Below, piece by piece: positions 38,480 through 52,900 of a stretch of 64,000 bases of DNA; the first letter of the stretch is position 1, and every line of letters begins with the position of its first letter. Source of the stretch: Apostichopus japonicus (Eukaryota; Echinodermata; Holothuroidea; Aspidochirotida; Stichopodidae); the NCBI RefSeq assembly GCF_037975245.1, contig NC_092572.1:1959501-2023500 (forward strand). Reading direction: 5' to 3'. The notes under the pieces were generated by a model, which searched no databases, was not told where the DNA came from, and saw nothing but the letters and a program-made list of their open reading frames with translations. The translations under genes were made by a program, and so were the position numbers.

Positions 38480-38981
38480 ATTGATCAATTAGTTAATTCA
38501 ATTATTTGGTATGAATTTTGCAAAGGGATTTGTACATAAAGCACGCATACTGAATTCCCAACAATGGTCTAGTGTGGCAAAATAACATTAAATCGACAAT
38601 GTCGCCCGAAGTGTTATTTTATGCCATACCGCCTCAAATTGTGTGTAAAGAGTTAAATTCACTTATGGCGACATGTAATTATTTTGTTAATTAAATTCAT
38701 TTGTTTATGTTATTTTTAAAAGGATTTTTAATTGATCAATTAGTTAATTCAATTATTTGGTATGAATTTTGCAAAGGGATTTGTACATAAAGCACGCATA
38801 CTGAATTCCCAACAATGGTCTAGTGTGGCAAAATAACATTAAATCGACAATGTCGCCCGAAGTGTTATTTTATGCCATACCGCCTCAAATTGTGTGTAAA
38901 GAGTTAAATTCACTTATGGCGACATGTAATTATTTTGTTAATTAAATTCATTTGTTTATGTTATTTTTAAAAGGATTTTTA
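38480..38981. repeat. Perfect 251-bp tandem duplication
   Basis: The segment 38480-38730 is repeated directly at 38731-38981. I read no difference between copies. Each begins attgatcaattag and ends aaaaggattttta (the second copy runs on as attaaaag). Diverged relatives of parts of the unit ('tgtcgccctaaatgtt', 'ggcgacatgta') occur just upstream (38390-38470) and downstream (39005-39040). This suggests an older repeat region with one recent duplication. Confidence 0.9.
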
Positions 38982-41900
38982 TTAAAAGCACCCGTACTGG
39001 AATTTACATTAAATCGCCAATGTCGCCCTAAATGTTTTTTTTTTTCTTTTTTAAACTGTATATCCCAATGGTATAATGCAAAATATGAATCACCAAGAGC
39101 GTTGCGTTGCCAAGACATAGTACAGTTATGCATGCAAGATTAATATATTGTCATTGCAATGCTCGGGACTTGCTCTACTTGAACTTTGGATTCAAAGCTG
39201 AATATAAAGCTTGTTGGGTGGTAAACTTATATTAGCAAATACCATGTGGAACACATTGTGGGCTAGAAGTAACCCCAAAATAACCTTTTTTTAAGAGTTA
39301 AATAATCATATATAAACGGTTTTAGGACAAAGAAGGTATTACGTATTACTTGAAACCTAGCTTTTGTTTTAATAATAAGTGTCGTTGTTATCAGTTTATT
39401 TGGGTACTTCACATTTGATACTGAAATGACAGATCAAGATTTCATATGATATGCGTCATTCATCGATTGGTCAACCACTGTGCGTCATGTTCGTGGCCAC
39501 AGTTCATTGATGAACATATTTATGAATAGAATGGGAAACGATTTCATCGACACCTGGCTAGATTAGATTACGTGCGAAGAAATCATTACTCTGTTCAAGA
39601 CAGTAACTCGAATGCACCAAATTAGGAAAAAACATTTGCAGTGTCAGTGTAAGCAGTATGATGCTTCTTTCATTTAAAGCGACTGGCCATGTTTTCAGTT
39701 CAAGATCTTCGATCTATAAAATGAAGTCAGCATTTGAAAATGTTCCAACGTGCGCAACTTTCTTGACAAACGACAACAGTTCTGTTTTTAGCCGGAATTT
39801 ATATTGTAGACTTCATTTCATTTATGTACTTGTTTTATCACAACTTTCAGGTGATAATTTTAAGCTTATATCAAGCAACAAAAATACAAAGAGTTGTAAA
39901 AGGAAGTGCTCTAAAAAACCTCCCGACCCCTGCCTGACTTTCTCATCTTTCCCTATTCATAACTCCCAGCTATAACCCACCCGCTCATTCAAAACCTTCC
40001 ATCCCTACTCCCACCCAAAATTCGGTTGAAACCTTTGACTTGCAACAATACAGTCGTTTAGTTTTTATTCTCGCGTAGCAGCGAAGTTGGCTAAATTGAT
40101 CATAATTTATGTGTATTGCGTCACTTTGTACAGTAGTGTGCTATCGATGGAAAACAACTTTCTCTCTCCAGACCCTCTCAATATGTATTTGGGAGTCAGT
40201 AAATTATTGTTATTTCCATTCGTGTGAATCGACAAGTGTATTCATTTCCCATCAAAACTACGTTTGAATACATTTACCAATGAACGATTATGCTTTTACA
40301 GTCTGAAAAGAGTTTGTCAGTCTTGGATAAAATGAAAGCAATACTTGAAAGTAATGTGCTTAGCCGACAAATCTTGAAGCGACTGATATAAGAGGCTTAG
40401 TCGTGGAGGAGTAGTACGCGACACTATGACTTTTGCAGTTGCAAGTGGTGAAGGGAGTTCTGAAATGCCGTGGCATTGAATACGCCATCTCATAGCACCA
40501 TAAAAATATTAATTTATAACGTATGTTATTACTAGCCATGTGAGATGGCGTACTCCACATAGAGTTTATATCAATCGGCTGGGGATTTTCAGAGAAGAAC
40601 TGCCGAACAGCATCAGGAGAATATCCTTTTGAGATGTTATCAAACAAAATGTGTCTTTTCTTATGACAAGTACACATGAAGACAAATGTAATAGGGTCAC
40701 TTGAGGGAATGTTTGAATTATTTCGGCCCCCCAGGTTCACTTTAAAAAAAAATGTTTAAAACTAAGTAAAGAGGTTTGTTTACAAGTGGCGGAAAACAAT
40801 CAGGATCTCATAGCGAAATATAAAACGAAAATGCGATGAATGATCAACTTGTCAGCTACACAGTGATTGGTAGGGTCAGCTAGAGAGGACTTAAGATGAC
40901 TAAGAATCTGTATTACTTTGACGATATAAATCAATGAAACAGTTATATCAATGTGTCAGATGCGGGTCATTTCCTATCATGGTTTATTCATTTGCCAATA
41001 AAATGTCAATGATATAAAGACGGGCAGCTACAATGGTCCAATAGTTCGTTGTTTGTTTCACCCCTAACACCTTCCTGTTTGAAATAGTCTTGAAGGATTT
41101 TATTTTTCCAAACAAGTAGAATAAAGACAGAATTACAGCAATGTGTTACAAAGCGTGATAATGCCCACAGTTGTTGATACATTGTAAGCATTTGGTTGTG
41201 TAATTCAAAAGGGCAGCAGGTCATTTCATCGGTATTATGAACAATTTTAAGTTGAAAAACTAAGCTAGTGAATACAAAACATTGCTTGGGTATTAGCGAC
41301 ATTTGTCCACACTTCCACATATCACGTTTAATAAACATTACTCTACTACGGTTTATGTTAAGGAGTAATTTTCGCAGAAAATTATGAATTAATAAAATCC
41401 CACTTCAACATCTGCTGTGTAGATTATGTATCATATATAACGACCTTTATCTAGGTTTAACCATGGGCTCTCCATATGCTATCGTCATCCATTAATTATG
41501 ATGTGAGTATACTATACCCGTTTGTGTACGTTACCCAGGCACGTGGTAAATCTATGACAAGGGACTGGTAACGTGTACGCTTAATTTAACTGAAGTCAAT
41601 ACTGCGTTAGCCTAGTCGTCAGTCGTCAAACAAGAAATATAGCTATAGTTTATGATACCTCACTAGTTTTAAAAAGCAACCCAACTCCTTTTTTTTTAGA
41701 AAGCGTTGGGTGTTTAATGGATTCTATGACTATATGCTAACTGGCAAATGTTTCCATGACAGAATTGTTTAATCCTAAGTCTTATCATCTTTAACTCAAT
41801 TCACATAAGTAGCACTAAAAAAAGCGGTTTGAATTTTCACTTCTAAAGCAGCAGTGCAGTTGACTGAGTTATAACTAAACAGGCATCACACGGAAATATC

Positions 41901-43467
41901 ATTGTGGAGATAATATAATGCATATTAGTTACATTCAACTCCTCCCTAACCAAACGAGCGATTCATATGATTTATACCATGAAGAAAGATTGATGAGTAG
42001 CCCAATGGCACGAAAATTATTGTATGTTCTCACAGGCAATTATATAGAATACGTGCTAAAGAAAAGCTAAGAACCTCATGTAATAGTCTAAATTCGAAAT
42101 GCATTGTGCTGGAATTCAACCCGAATCCTCGACTTTTGACTTTCTGCACCCCTGCCTCCCAAGGAAAGCACTTCATAATTTTAATATTAATACAATTCAG
42201 GGGTCATTCATTCCAATTATCTTCTTGTAGGTTAATTACCTCCCTCGATAAGAGATTAATTTTACATTGAACTTAACACATAGGGCTTTTATATGAATAT
42301 ATTATTTGTAAATGAGATTTGTGCTAATAACGGTCAAAGTATTACCGGTGTTCAACAGAACAGAAAGAAAGACAAATAAAAATAAATAATAATTTTTATT
42401 TTTACAAATTTAATTTCTTGGTATTAGCTGATTGAAGGCATGATTTATGCCACTTTGTCGTCTATCGTTTATCCAGCCGTTTTTCATCCTTTATCAGTAA
42501 TATTTTTTATATATAGCTATTGAGATTGTTATTTTAAGAAATTGCTGGGCACCAACTGAGTAAGTGCGATCAATCGAAAGTACTGACTGTCTATATGTGT
42601 ATCTCAATGTATTTTAAGTTTGTTTGAGTTTCAGTTAGCCCCTAAAAATATCCAACTATGAACGTAACATCAAAACTTCTAACATTTACACATATATGAT
42701 AAACGTTAGCTAAAATCTAAAACTGAATTTATAGTTTGGCTACAATTTCACACAAAAGAATATGGAAAGTCCATGTCCATGACCCCAGTGACTCTCCAGC
42801 ACAAGCAGAAGTCATACAGGTAAAACCCCTTACAAACAATGTGAATAGCAAGAAGGCTACCAATTGTTAAATCACTCACGTTTGTTGATTGAATTACTAA
42901 TTGATGCTTTCGATAATATTAAAATGGTTGATTGCAGTAGCTGTATTGAAAAAAACATACGATGTAGGTACAATAAGAACAAACAATATATGGAGTTGAA
43001 TTTCTTATCTCTAATGCTTGTTATATGACAACAATGATGTCACGACTAACTTGTTTGCAATTTTCCAAGTTTGACAATTATTGTATATCCTACCAACTCC
43101 TTTCTATCCGATTTTCCTCCCAAGATTTATTTAGCTGATATGTATCGAGTGGTAATTCCCGACTATATGTTATTTTCCAGTTGCATGCACAGATTCCTAT
43201 AATATCTTAATATCTTGAGATAATAGAGGTGGTACTTCGTTGCTAGGCAACATGGCTAATTGTCCCTTTAGGGAAGCTGACACCGTAAACTTTGAACAAT
43301 AAATAATTAGTCCTTTGGATATGTTGTTGAAGGCTAACCTACAATTACTCTAGCCAAGGAGCTACCAACATTAAACCTGTATAACTATATGTCAATGATC
43401 TGTTTATGCTATGCTAGGCTTAGGTAATGGATGGGCTTACAGAAAATACTCAATGAGGAAATTGGTG
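38982..43467. other. Intergenic region, no gene recognised
   Basis: AT-rich sequence with scattered short frames. A perfect 12-bp inverted repeat (tacgccatctca at 40481-40492 and its complement at 40541-40552) could form a stem with a 48-nt loop. One exon-like minus-strand frame (about 40360-40739) is listed separately. Confidence 0.5.
40360..40739 (-). other. Exon-like open frame on the minus strand, unrecognised
   Basis: A minus-strand frame of about 126 codons follows a T-rich stretch ending TTTAAAG that could serve as an acceptor. It has no in-frame ATG at its beginning. It includes CTCHKKRH and SPDAVRQFF. A possible donor (GCTAGTAATA) occurs within it. No domain is recognised, and no neighbouring exon was found. 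It may be a transposon remnant or chance. Confidence 0.2.
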
Positions 43468-43640
43468 CACTGTAAACATTAGTTAGTCACGAATGGCAAA
43501 ATTCTAGTCACAGTGACTAGATTTAGCTAGTCATTACCAATTCGTTAGTTGCAGACCAATTTGCATGGTCGCTCGACTAACATAAATTAGTCACATAAAT
43601 TTGTACGAACTTTGTTGACAATCACTATGCATGTCATGTA
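43468..43640. repeat. Left terminal and subterminal repeats of the 13.5 kb element
   Basis: The CACTG terminus is followed by GTTAGTCAC, CTAGTCACAGTGACTAG (a palindrome), GCTAGTCATTACC, CGACTAACATAAATTAGTCAC and similar words. The arrangement mirrors the right end and parallels the 4.5 kb element at 7433. Confidence 0.75.
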
Positions 43641-43814
43641 TGTAAGCGTGACGAGAATGTTCTAGTCTTCTGTTTGTTTACTTTCTATAGCTTTCAGCTT
43701 TGACCAATGACGTCATTATTTTTACCCAATCATCGTACCGTAGAATACCGTCTGCTCAGCTGATCAGAGATCAAAAATTCAGACGACGGCCGCCGATTAT
43801 ATGTATACTGTATA

Positions 43815-43836
43815 CACGTACGTACGTACGTACGTG
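43815..43836. repeat. ACGT tetranucleotide microsatellite
   Basis: Repeated ACGT units run here, followed by two 'acgtggt' variants. The tract lies in the left part of the CACTA element, upstream of its first coding exon. Confidence 0.9.
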
Positions 43837-43931
43837 GTACGTGGTACATTGCGTAACTGCAGATAGAAAAGTGCTATCAGCAAATAAGAAGATTCTTAAC
43901 CACTTAACCAAATTTCAGAAGCATTTTCAAA

Positions 43932-46900
43932 ATGTCGTCAGTTCGGTAAGTTCAATCACAACTGAAATTTTATTAAATAATAATTGACATAATGTTCAAG
44001 GAAGGTTTGAATATCCGCGATATGTTTTGCTGGAAAGTATTTATTAATTAATAACGTTAGGCCTCAGTAAGCATAACTGTTGCCAACGCTAGGCCGAAAC
44101 TAGGAGTTAAGTCTATAGTAGCAGTAATACACACTTATACGACAATTATGATATAAATGTGTATGATTAGCTAGTATACTATATTCTATAATGTTGCGAA
44201 AGCCTGTGGTGTAGGCTAGCCTACGTCAAGTTTCTAGACACTTCGTGGACACGCCACCCCAGCCTGCATTTCGTGCACTCTGAACTGAAGAACTTCGTCG
44301 TGGAATTTACTTTAGGTCTTAGGCCTAGAAGGTACTTTAAATTCTTGGCGTACCTTCGGTGTGAGTATAAAATGAAATGCAGCCTGGACACCAACTAGTC
44401 CACTACCAACTCAGACTCGTCCACACGCCAACTACTAGTCAACTCTCCCTGTTGGTGTCAGGTCCACTAGCTACCAACTCGATCACTAACAACTCATTCA
44501 CTACCATTATACCAAGTAGTTCACTCCCCTATTCGTTAACTCGCCAACCCGTGCTCTACATATGCATACCTATTATCAGCAAACTCCAACCAATAACACT
44601 AAAAAGCTTCTTGTTGTAAATTGTACAGTATGCAGTATATACAGTAGTAAGGCCCTAACTTGTCCCCATGTGCGTTTCACTTACCATATATATATTTCAT
44701 CACAAGGGCAGTTCTGACATATCTTTTCCCCCATAGAGGCTAGGAGGCCTATATCATTTTCTTACATTGAAACATTTGCTGTACAGTGATGGGGGGGGGG
44801 GGGACTAACATAGCATATATGTTGTGATCCCTTACCTAAGAACATTTCTTATATCGGTCACCCCACCAAAAGAAAATACCCCACATCTAAAAAATTATTA
44901 ATTAATAATCAATAATAAAAAATCAATAATAAGCATAGCCAGGACTGAACTTTAGGGGGCATGACATCCAACTGTGGGCATTCAAATATTGTAGGCGAGT
45001 TGGTAGTAGACGAGTTGACATAGTGACTAGAGACTCTTTTGGATGAATTGTATCAATTAAATGCAAAATCATGTCATGATATTTAGAAACAACTGACCTA
45101 GCCTATGTTACCGATCGGATCTTAAAATTTGGGATCTAGCTTATTCCTATTTTCCAGTACCATATTGGTCAGAAAATAATGTTTGGCACAGGTGTAGGCC
45201 ATAATTGGTATTGATTGAATATTTTCTATTAGGATAATTGAGAAATATAAGAAAGTTCAACCAGACTTGACAAGTTTGTGTTGTTATGGGATAACTAACA
45301 GTACGGTACATGTGTTCCAAGTCCTTTTTTCACGAGGATTAACAATGAAGTCTGGTGAGTTTTGGTGACCAGCCAATACATGCAGTTGTTGAGTTCACAA
45401 AGAATGACCAAAATTAATAGTTAATAAAGATGCTCAAAAGTAACAGTTTTTATCATTTTGAGAAACTCACAGAATGATACAGCAATTTCATGCAGTTTAC
45501 TTTTTCATGCATTTATGTGTTATTAAAATTTGTTACAGTTATTTTCCATTTGTCTCATGCAGATATACCATTTCATTGAACAGGGAGATTGCCATATCAG
45601 CTTCTCAATTGTGCTAGAGATTATATTACATGCCTATGTTCATTTTCATTTAACACCAAAATTTCCTGTCCATTTTCATGATATATTTTACAAATGAATG
45701 TAAAAAAGAAATGAAGGAATTGGTAACATATTTTTGAGCAGAATTTATTGAACATCTAGCTGCCACTACCACAATGCTAACTTCGGTCATCTATCTTTTA
45801 CAACCTTGGGCGAAATAGTTAATAGCAAAATTTTCAAACGTATTAACAATATAGTTGACATTTCAAACTTCAACACTATGGTAAATTTCCCATGTTGTCA
45901 GTGCCAGTTCACCACACAAAGCTTTTTAAAGTTATTACGACATTATAGATACATGCATAAAAGTCCAGACAGTAAAATCACTTGTAACATAAACAGTTGT
46001 CATCGTACTTTCAGTTCAACAAGGAGCTTTCAAAGACATATCAGACAAAAGCATTCTCTATTTTGGGCCCAATATGGTAGACAAAGAAATGATGCAAATA
46101 TTAATGTCAACAATGATGATGAACAGATTGATGACTTTGAACAAGAAGAACATCCAAATCCTGTTGGCCAGTTGAATAATCCTAATCTTGTTGCAGTTGA
46201 AAGTAGCACAGAAGAGCAAGTTGCAGCATTTCTTATTGGTTTGCGAGAAAACTTTAAAGTTTGCCATGAAGCTTGTAACTTTGTTGCCACTGAGATGCAA
46301 AATCTGCTTCTCGAGTTCAGTGCCGATATGCAAATGAAAGTTAACTCTGCACTTCAAAATGAAAATATTGATCCTACTCTGATGGATCATTACAACATAT
46401 TTGGGGAAAGCTCCCTTTGGAGGTCATTGGATCATTTCAGTGATGCAAGGCATGTAAATTCTTTCTGTGCACAAACTTTGGATTTTGTTGAACCAGTTGA
46501 ATACCTATTGGGAGTTGGAGCAAATGGCAAAGAAAAAACTTTTCAATATATTGATATATTGGAAACGATCAAGTTATTGCTCAAACAGGATGACATTTTT
46601 GCTGAGGTGGTAAATGGACATCTAAGTCCTGACAGCTCCCTACAGGACTATTGCGATGGGGCTCTTTGTAAAAATAACCCATTATTGGCTGAATCACAAA
46701 ATATTCAAATTCAACTGTATCATGACGACTTTTGTGTGGCTAATCCACTTGGAAATAAAGTAAAAAATCTGAAGTTTTCAGCATTCTATTTTCTCATTGG
46801 TAACATAAGCCCAAAGTTGAGATCAAAATTGCATGTTATTCAACTGTCTTTGCTGTGTCAAACTGAATGTGTTAAAGAATTTGGACTTCACAAAGTGTTA

Positions 46901-49900
46901 GCCCCTCTGGTAGCAGACCTCAAAAAATTGGAAAGAGATGGCATTATTGTTGAGAAAGATGGTGCTGAACATAATATCAAGGGTACTCTTTCCATGATTG
47001 TAGCAGACAATTTGGCTGCACATACTGTTGGTGGCTTTCAAGAGAGTTTCAACACCTTTCGTCCCTGTAGGTTCTGCCTTGTAACAAGAGGGGAAATAAA
47101 GGAACACATGAATGCAAATTCAGTTACGAAAAGGACAAGTGCATCATATGACCAACAAGCCAGGATGGCAGAAAACATTCCAGAAATTGCTGGGATGTAT
47201 GGTCTTAAGAAATCATCCATTTTTAATGTGTTGCAGTATTTCCATGTAGTTAATGGGTTACCTTCAGATATTGCACATGACTTATTTGAAGGCATTGTAC
47301 CTTGTGTATTGGAAAAAGTAATTTTGCATTGTGTTCAAGAAAATTTATTTTCTCTTGAACAACTCAACACAGAAATTGACATCTTCCCATATGAAGGCAC
47401 AGACAAGGTTAATAAGCCTACAAAGATGAAAACTAATGTTCACAGGTTCAAAGTGAAACAAAATGCCATTCAAACATGGTGTCTTTTAAGGCTTCTTCCA
47501 TTGATGGTTGGTAAGCATGTGCCAGTTGGTGACAACATTTGGAAGTTGTTACAGCTGATTGCTGACGTTGTGGAGTTAGTTGTGGCTCCACACACAAATG
47601 TTGTCCTAAGTGAATTTTTAGCTGATTTAATAGAGTCATTCTTAATTTATTATTTTGTGTTATTTCCGAATGACTCTATGACTCCCAAGTTCCACTACAT
47701 GATCCATTATCCCCATCAGATGCTGCAGTTTGGTCCATTAGTGCATTGCTGGACATTACGATTTGAAGGGAAACATCTGTATTTTAAGGAATTGTCACAT
47801 AGAACAAAGAATAGAAGGAATATTTGCAAAACACTGGCAAACAGGCATGAATATTATCAGTCTTGGTTTCGAACTAAAAGAAATTTTCTTTCAAAGGGAC
47901 ATGTTGAACATTCTTTTGGCAACTTGTATCCTATCAGGTTAATGCTTAAGTCCATCCAGGATGTGTTGCTACCAGTTACTGGTGAAGCAGAAATGGTCTA
48001 CACAGCAAAGAAAGCTGAATGCAATGGTACTTCCTATTGGAAAGGATGTGCAGTGACAACTGATGTAGGTCCAGAGGGTTTAATTAAATTTGGCATTGTT
48101 GAACTTATTTGCCTGATTGGTGGTACGGTTTATTTTGTGTGTAGGCAAACTACTACATCTGATTACTGCAATCATCTTCATGCTTACGTCCTCAATGGCA
48201 CCGGCCAATATTCACTAAGAACTACTGACAGTCTTCTGGATCACTATCCTCTCAGTGTGTATCCATGCCAGGGAAATGAACAAAGTATTGTAGTAATTAG
48301 ACATTACATCCTACTACCATAGTAGTGCCTTTGGGTCTTATGGCTAGTTTTTGGTGACATTTAAGCATACACCACTGTCAATGGGTTGTAAACATACCTG
48401 TACATACCACCACTAACTCTCTCATTTGACTCAACCAAAACACAGTCGTGTATAAATTTGTTGTCAGGACTGTCAGATAGCCAAAAATCAGATTTGCTTC
48501 AACCTTCACAATATTGATTCACATTTGTCAACATTCAATAATAAAATTAAAAAAATATGGCAAGGAATCACTATGCACAGTTGCGTGCTTGTTTATTCTC
48601 TTGATTCGTTCTCTCTCATTAAATACAATCACAAATGGGACAGACAAGAATTATTCTTAAGGCTCAATTATTTAAATAAACATATATTATTGAAAATCAA
48701 AACAGCTCACCATTATTGAATGAAATTGCCACACTGGTAAGTGGTAGTTTGACTATGTGCAATAAATTCTGCAAGTAAACATGTTCCTACAGTAAATCCT
48801 AAATGGCACAATGGAGCGGCATTTAATTACCTGGTATGTGTTCGTTTTGCTATGAAAATTTATATCTTGTATTCCAGATATCTTTTCATGTATGGCAATG
48901 AAAACAAAAAAATAGAAAGAGAAGGCAGTAATACAAAAGAACAATTGGAAGTCAAGGCTTCTGAAGTGTTCCAACTGAAGGAAAAATTTAAGCTGCAGTG
49001 TTGGGATAGGAGCTTTGAAGAATGGAGGGACCTTGAACCCCAAGAAGCATTTCCAACTAACACAAAGTCTTTGATAATTTTGTTATCTGCTTCTCAATGC
49101 ACTTCAAGTTCTAATCGGTAAGAATTTTTGTTACTCCTATCCATGTCCAAAGTGGTAAAATAATGCCAAATTTGGCTAATTCTGGCCAAACAATGGAAAA
49201 AATAGTAACAGACGCATAGTGACTCAAATTTGCAAAATATGCTCAGCAGACATGTTTTTAGCTCACATATTAAGTGGGAGCTATCGTGATCTTACTGCGT
49301 CTATCCATCTCTATCACTCTGTCAACAATTTGTTTCAAAGTTACCTCCTGCATAGTGCATACATACTTGGACAGAATTTGATGAAACTTGGACACGATTT
49401 ATCGTTCAAGTAGGTAGGATTTAGATTGTTTACTACTGTACAGCCCACGTCCAGCAACGCATCACTCAGCCTATAGACTGTCAGTATCTGATCGACTGTT
49501 GTTACAACACCGTTCAAAATGCATTGCACTGACATTTAGCTACGAGTCTCATTTGTTTTCCGGGTACATTATTAGAAACTTTTATTTATATATTTATTTA
49601 TTTTACATTAAAGGGTATACTCGGTTAGCGTAAAGCTAATCTCCCCCCGAGGCCCTGAAATAAAATAACTAAGAGTGAAATGAAAAAATATAATCATATA
49701 AAATAATAATTATAATAATAAAAAAATAAGACGACAATGAATATAAAATAGAAAGTTTAAAAGTATTTGAAGACTTGGCATTCTTACACTTCATTGATAA
49801 TTCGTTCCATTCCTTAAGAGCAACATATGAAAATGTTTCTTGGTGATACTGGGTATTACCACCCTCTAAAAATGAATTATTTCGTGTGGTGGACCTTACA

Positions 49901-52900
49901 CTTGCTTGGGTATACTGTAACTAAACAAGGGAAAGTTGGACTTAACTCAAACTTGGTATATAGATTTTTTTTGAATAAGTACAGTTAGGATGGTCATACA
50001 GACTTAGGATGGTCATAGGTCACCTGTGGGCCGTTATGGGCCATTTTGTGGAAATACGCAAAATGCTTCTTCTCCTACAGATTCCATGGTACAATGTTGA
50101 GGGTTTGTCACGATAGTACTATGGAAGTTTTACCTTCAGGGTGTTCATGAATTTGAGATCAAAGATCAACTAGGGGTCTTTTGTGGCCCGGGCCGCGGCC
50201 CTATATTTTCAAATTGCTCCTGTTCGTACAGTGTATGGCCAGTTATAATGAAACTTGGTCTCGACGTTCCTCGGGATGAGAGTTACGAGGGGTGTTCGGA
50301 AAATTGAGGTCAATGGTCATTTAGGGGGTCATCTGGGGTCATTCTTTGTAATATTTTCAAATATCTCAATCTCCCCAAGATTTTGATGGATCATATTCAA
50401 AGTTGAACTGATGATTGTTGGATTGTGTATGAATAAGGTGATGCCTAATAATTTTTGGTCAAAAGTTAATTAATTACAATTAATCCCAATTGTTTAAAAA
50501 AATCTGAGCCTTCACCTATTGCCAAAGCTCCTTTAATTTGTCTCCCAGTCTCTGCAGTGTTTGTTTACATTTGTGGTTAAGCTCTGCAGAGGCTGTTAGT
50601 GGAATTAAAGCAGGACTGGGAGTTGTTATTAACTGTTGAACTGTAAGCATGGGAGCCCTATAGCCAATCATCACTTGCCGATTCTTAGAAGTCTTTGAGC
50701 CGTATGTAGGCAGCCAGCCAAAATTTTGGCAAGGAGTGCTTCAGGTCTGCTCAGGTAGAGGGGAGAAAGTTTAATAGGGTAGGTCAGTGGTATTGTTTGA
50801 GAGAGTGGGTAAAATAGGATTTAAAGGCGGAAAATAGGAATTATAGCCAGTGGTGTGGCCAGGATTCTGCTAACGGAGGGGGGGGGGGGGGTTATCCCTC
50901 ATGGGCCCAAAATTGGTGGAATTTGAAAAATGGCCTGAAATTTGGTGGGCCATAAAGTTTTGTGGGCCCTACATTTTTAAGCTCGAAAAGGTATGAGCTT
51001 CTGCACCATTGGTGCTCTAGTTTGTGTCAAGAGGTTGGCATCTCTGGTTATATGTATCATTATTTTGTTTGTACAGATGCCCTCTTGCTAGTGACGTGTC
51101 ACCATCACTTTTGACAGATCCACCACCAAACCTCCCAACCTCATCTGCAAGTACAATTTTTTCAACTCGTACTGACTCCAACTGGGACCTTCATTTTCAG
51201 CTACCAGAGTTTTCATCGGCTATTGTTGATAAACTTCAAACTGGGTCTCCACCTCTGAAAGAAGCAGAACGGTCTGCGATGCTGGAAGCCATCTACAATG
51301 CAGTCAAAGTATATACTTAGTAAGTGCATTTTGAGGGAATAAATAGTTCAGTAGAAGAAATAAATTTGATATGTGCCAGTTTGTGCAGTGCAATTACCTT
51401 TTGATGTTTTAACATGGCAAGGAATCACTAAACATTTTGGTTTTCTGGTTTATTTTTTGATAGTTACCCGAAGACTATGCAGTATGAGCGTATTATTCAG
51501 AAGTTGTTTAAAGTCTACCCCAAGCTTGCCAACCAGCCAAATATGTCAACAGGAGATGTTCAGGTATGTCAGCAGTATATATATATTTAGTGAGCATTTT
51601 TTCATGAGGGGGTTTGAATGCCTGCTCTGACAGATCCATGGTCTAATTTTTCTTCTTTTCTCTGTTTAGGTTGGGGGGGGGGGGGATGGGATGGAGTAGG
51701 GAAAGCAAAATTAGTGTTGAGAGTACCAAAAGCATGGTAAAGTAATTAAATGTAATGCATGTTTGGGAGATAAGTAGGAGAAAGAACGCAGATAACATTT
51801 TTTTGAGCGGGTAACCATGTGGGCAACTATTTACAGATAGGTAATGAAGTGAAAATCTGTACTACCTCATTAACTAACCAATTTGTCCATGTTACTTACA
51901 ACTGTACATAGACATGGACATGGATGCTATTGTATGCTTTATTTCTCATCCAATATTACTTTTTTATCAGCCTAGCTCACCATTCTCCATGGGCACGCTC
52001 CCTTTCATACCCCCTCGACAGAAAATGGCTACATTGCTTAAAAGTTTGGTCGAGTAGTGTGAGTAGAATTAAATTATTCAATTAGGAAAAAGTTGAGTAA
52101 TGTAAATAAACACTAATTGTCAGTTTACTTTATTTTGCAGTCCATCTGGAAAATCAGACTTCAATACAAATTTTCAAATGCAAGGAAGAGGGAGGACAGC
52201 TCACTCCCTGTGGTGCAGTCACGGAAAAGAGTGAGACCATCTCTTCATCTTTCCCAAGTGCCTGCTGCCCGAAAAACTCCACCACAATGGGGTATGATTA
52301 ACTATCTCCCACAAAGACAAGAATCAGAGGATGACAAGTCCATTGAATCCCATATTCAGTGGTTGAGAAGGGAGAACGCCAAGAAGAAACCTCACTACTC
52401 CAGGGTGACAGAGGCAATGTCAGCAACATTCTCAGATCGAAGACAACTGATTGTTAAAGAAGGTGTTTCTGTGAAGCAGGTCCAGGAGCTGTACCCATGG
52501 CTTTTCGATGAAGATGAGGTATTTACTTTCAGTTTATACAGCTCCTTTCAATTACCAACCAGTGTAGTTTTTTTCTGTTGTATTCGTTATTAGACAAAAA
52601 AATTAGGGGGCGGCCACTATTTTTTTTTGGGGGGGGGCGGCAAGATCCACCCAGGGGTGGCAACTTACACTCAGGGGGGCCCCTACAACCCCCCTGGAGT
52701 ACACTGCATGATGACGTATGTATATGTGTCCATGATGACTTGCTTGTAAACACAATATCTCAAGATAGCATAGTGCATATATAGAGGAACCTTATACCCG
52801 GGCTGGGGGGTACACACACCTTAAAATGTTACGTACTGTGCCCCAGGATAAGATTTGTGATTGTCCAAAAATGGGGAATACAAACATGTTGACCTTCGTC

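Noticed and set aside
41006-41338. 110-codon minus-strand frame
   Set aside because: No recognised motif, no splice or start context of note. Likely chance.
43700-43987. 95-codon plus-strand frame in the left part of the CACTA element
   Set aside because: It runs through the microsatellite. The useful coding part here is the 14-nt exon at 43932-43945 in another frame.
45806-45877. Extension of the transposase frame upstream of 45878
   Set aside because: The extension begins with TTG and has no ATG. The first ATG at 45878 directly precedes the first zinc finger.
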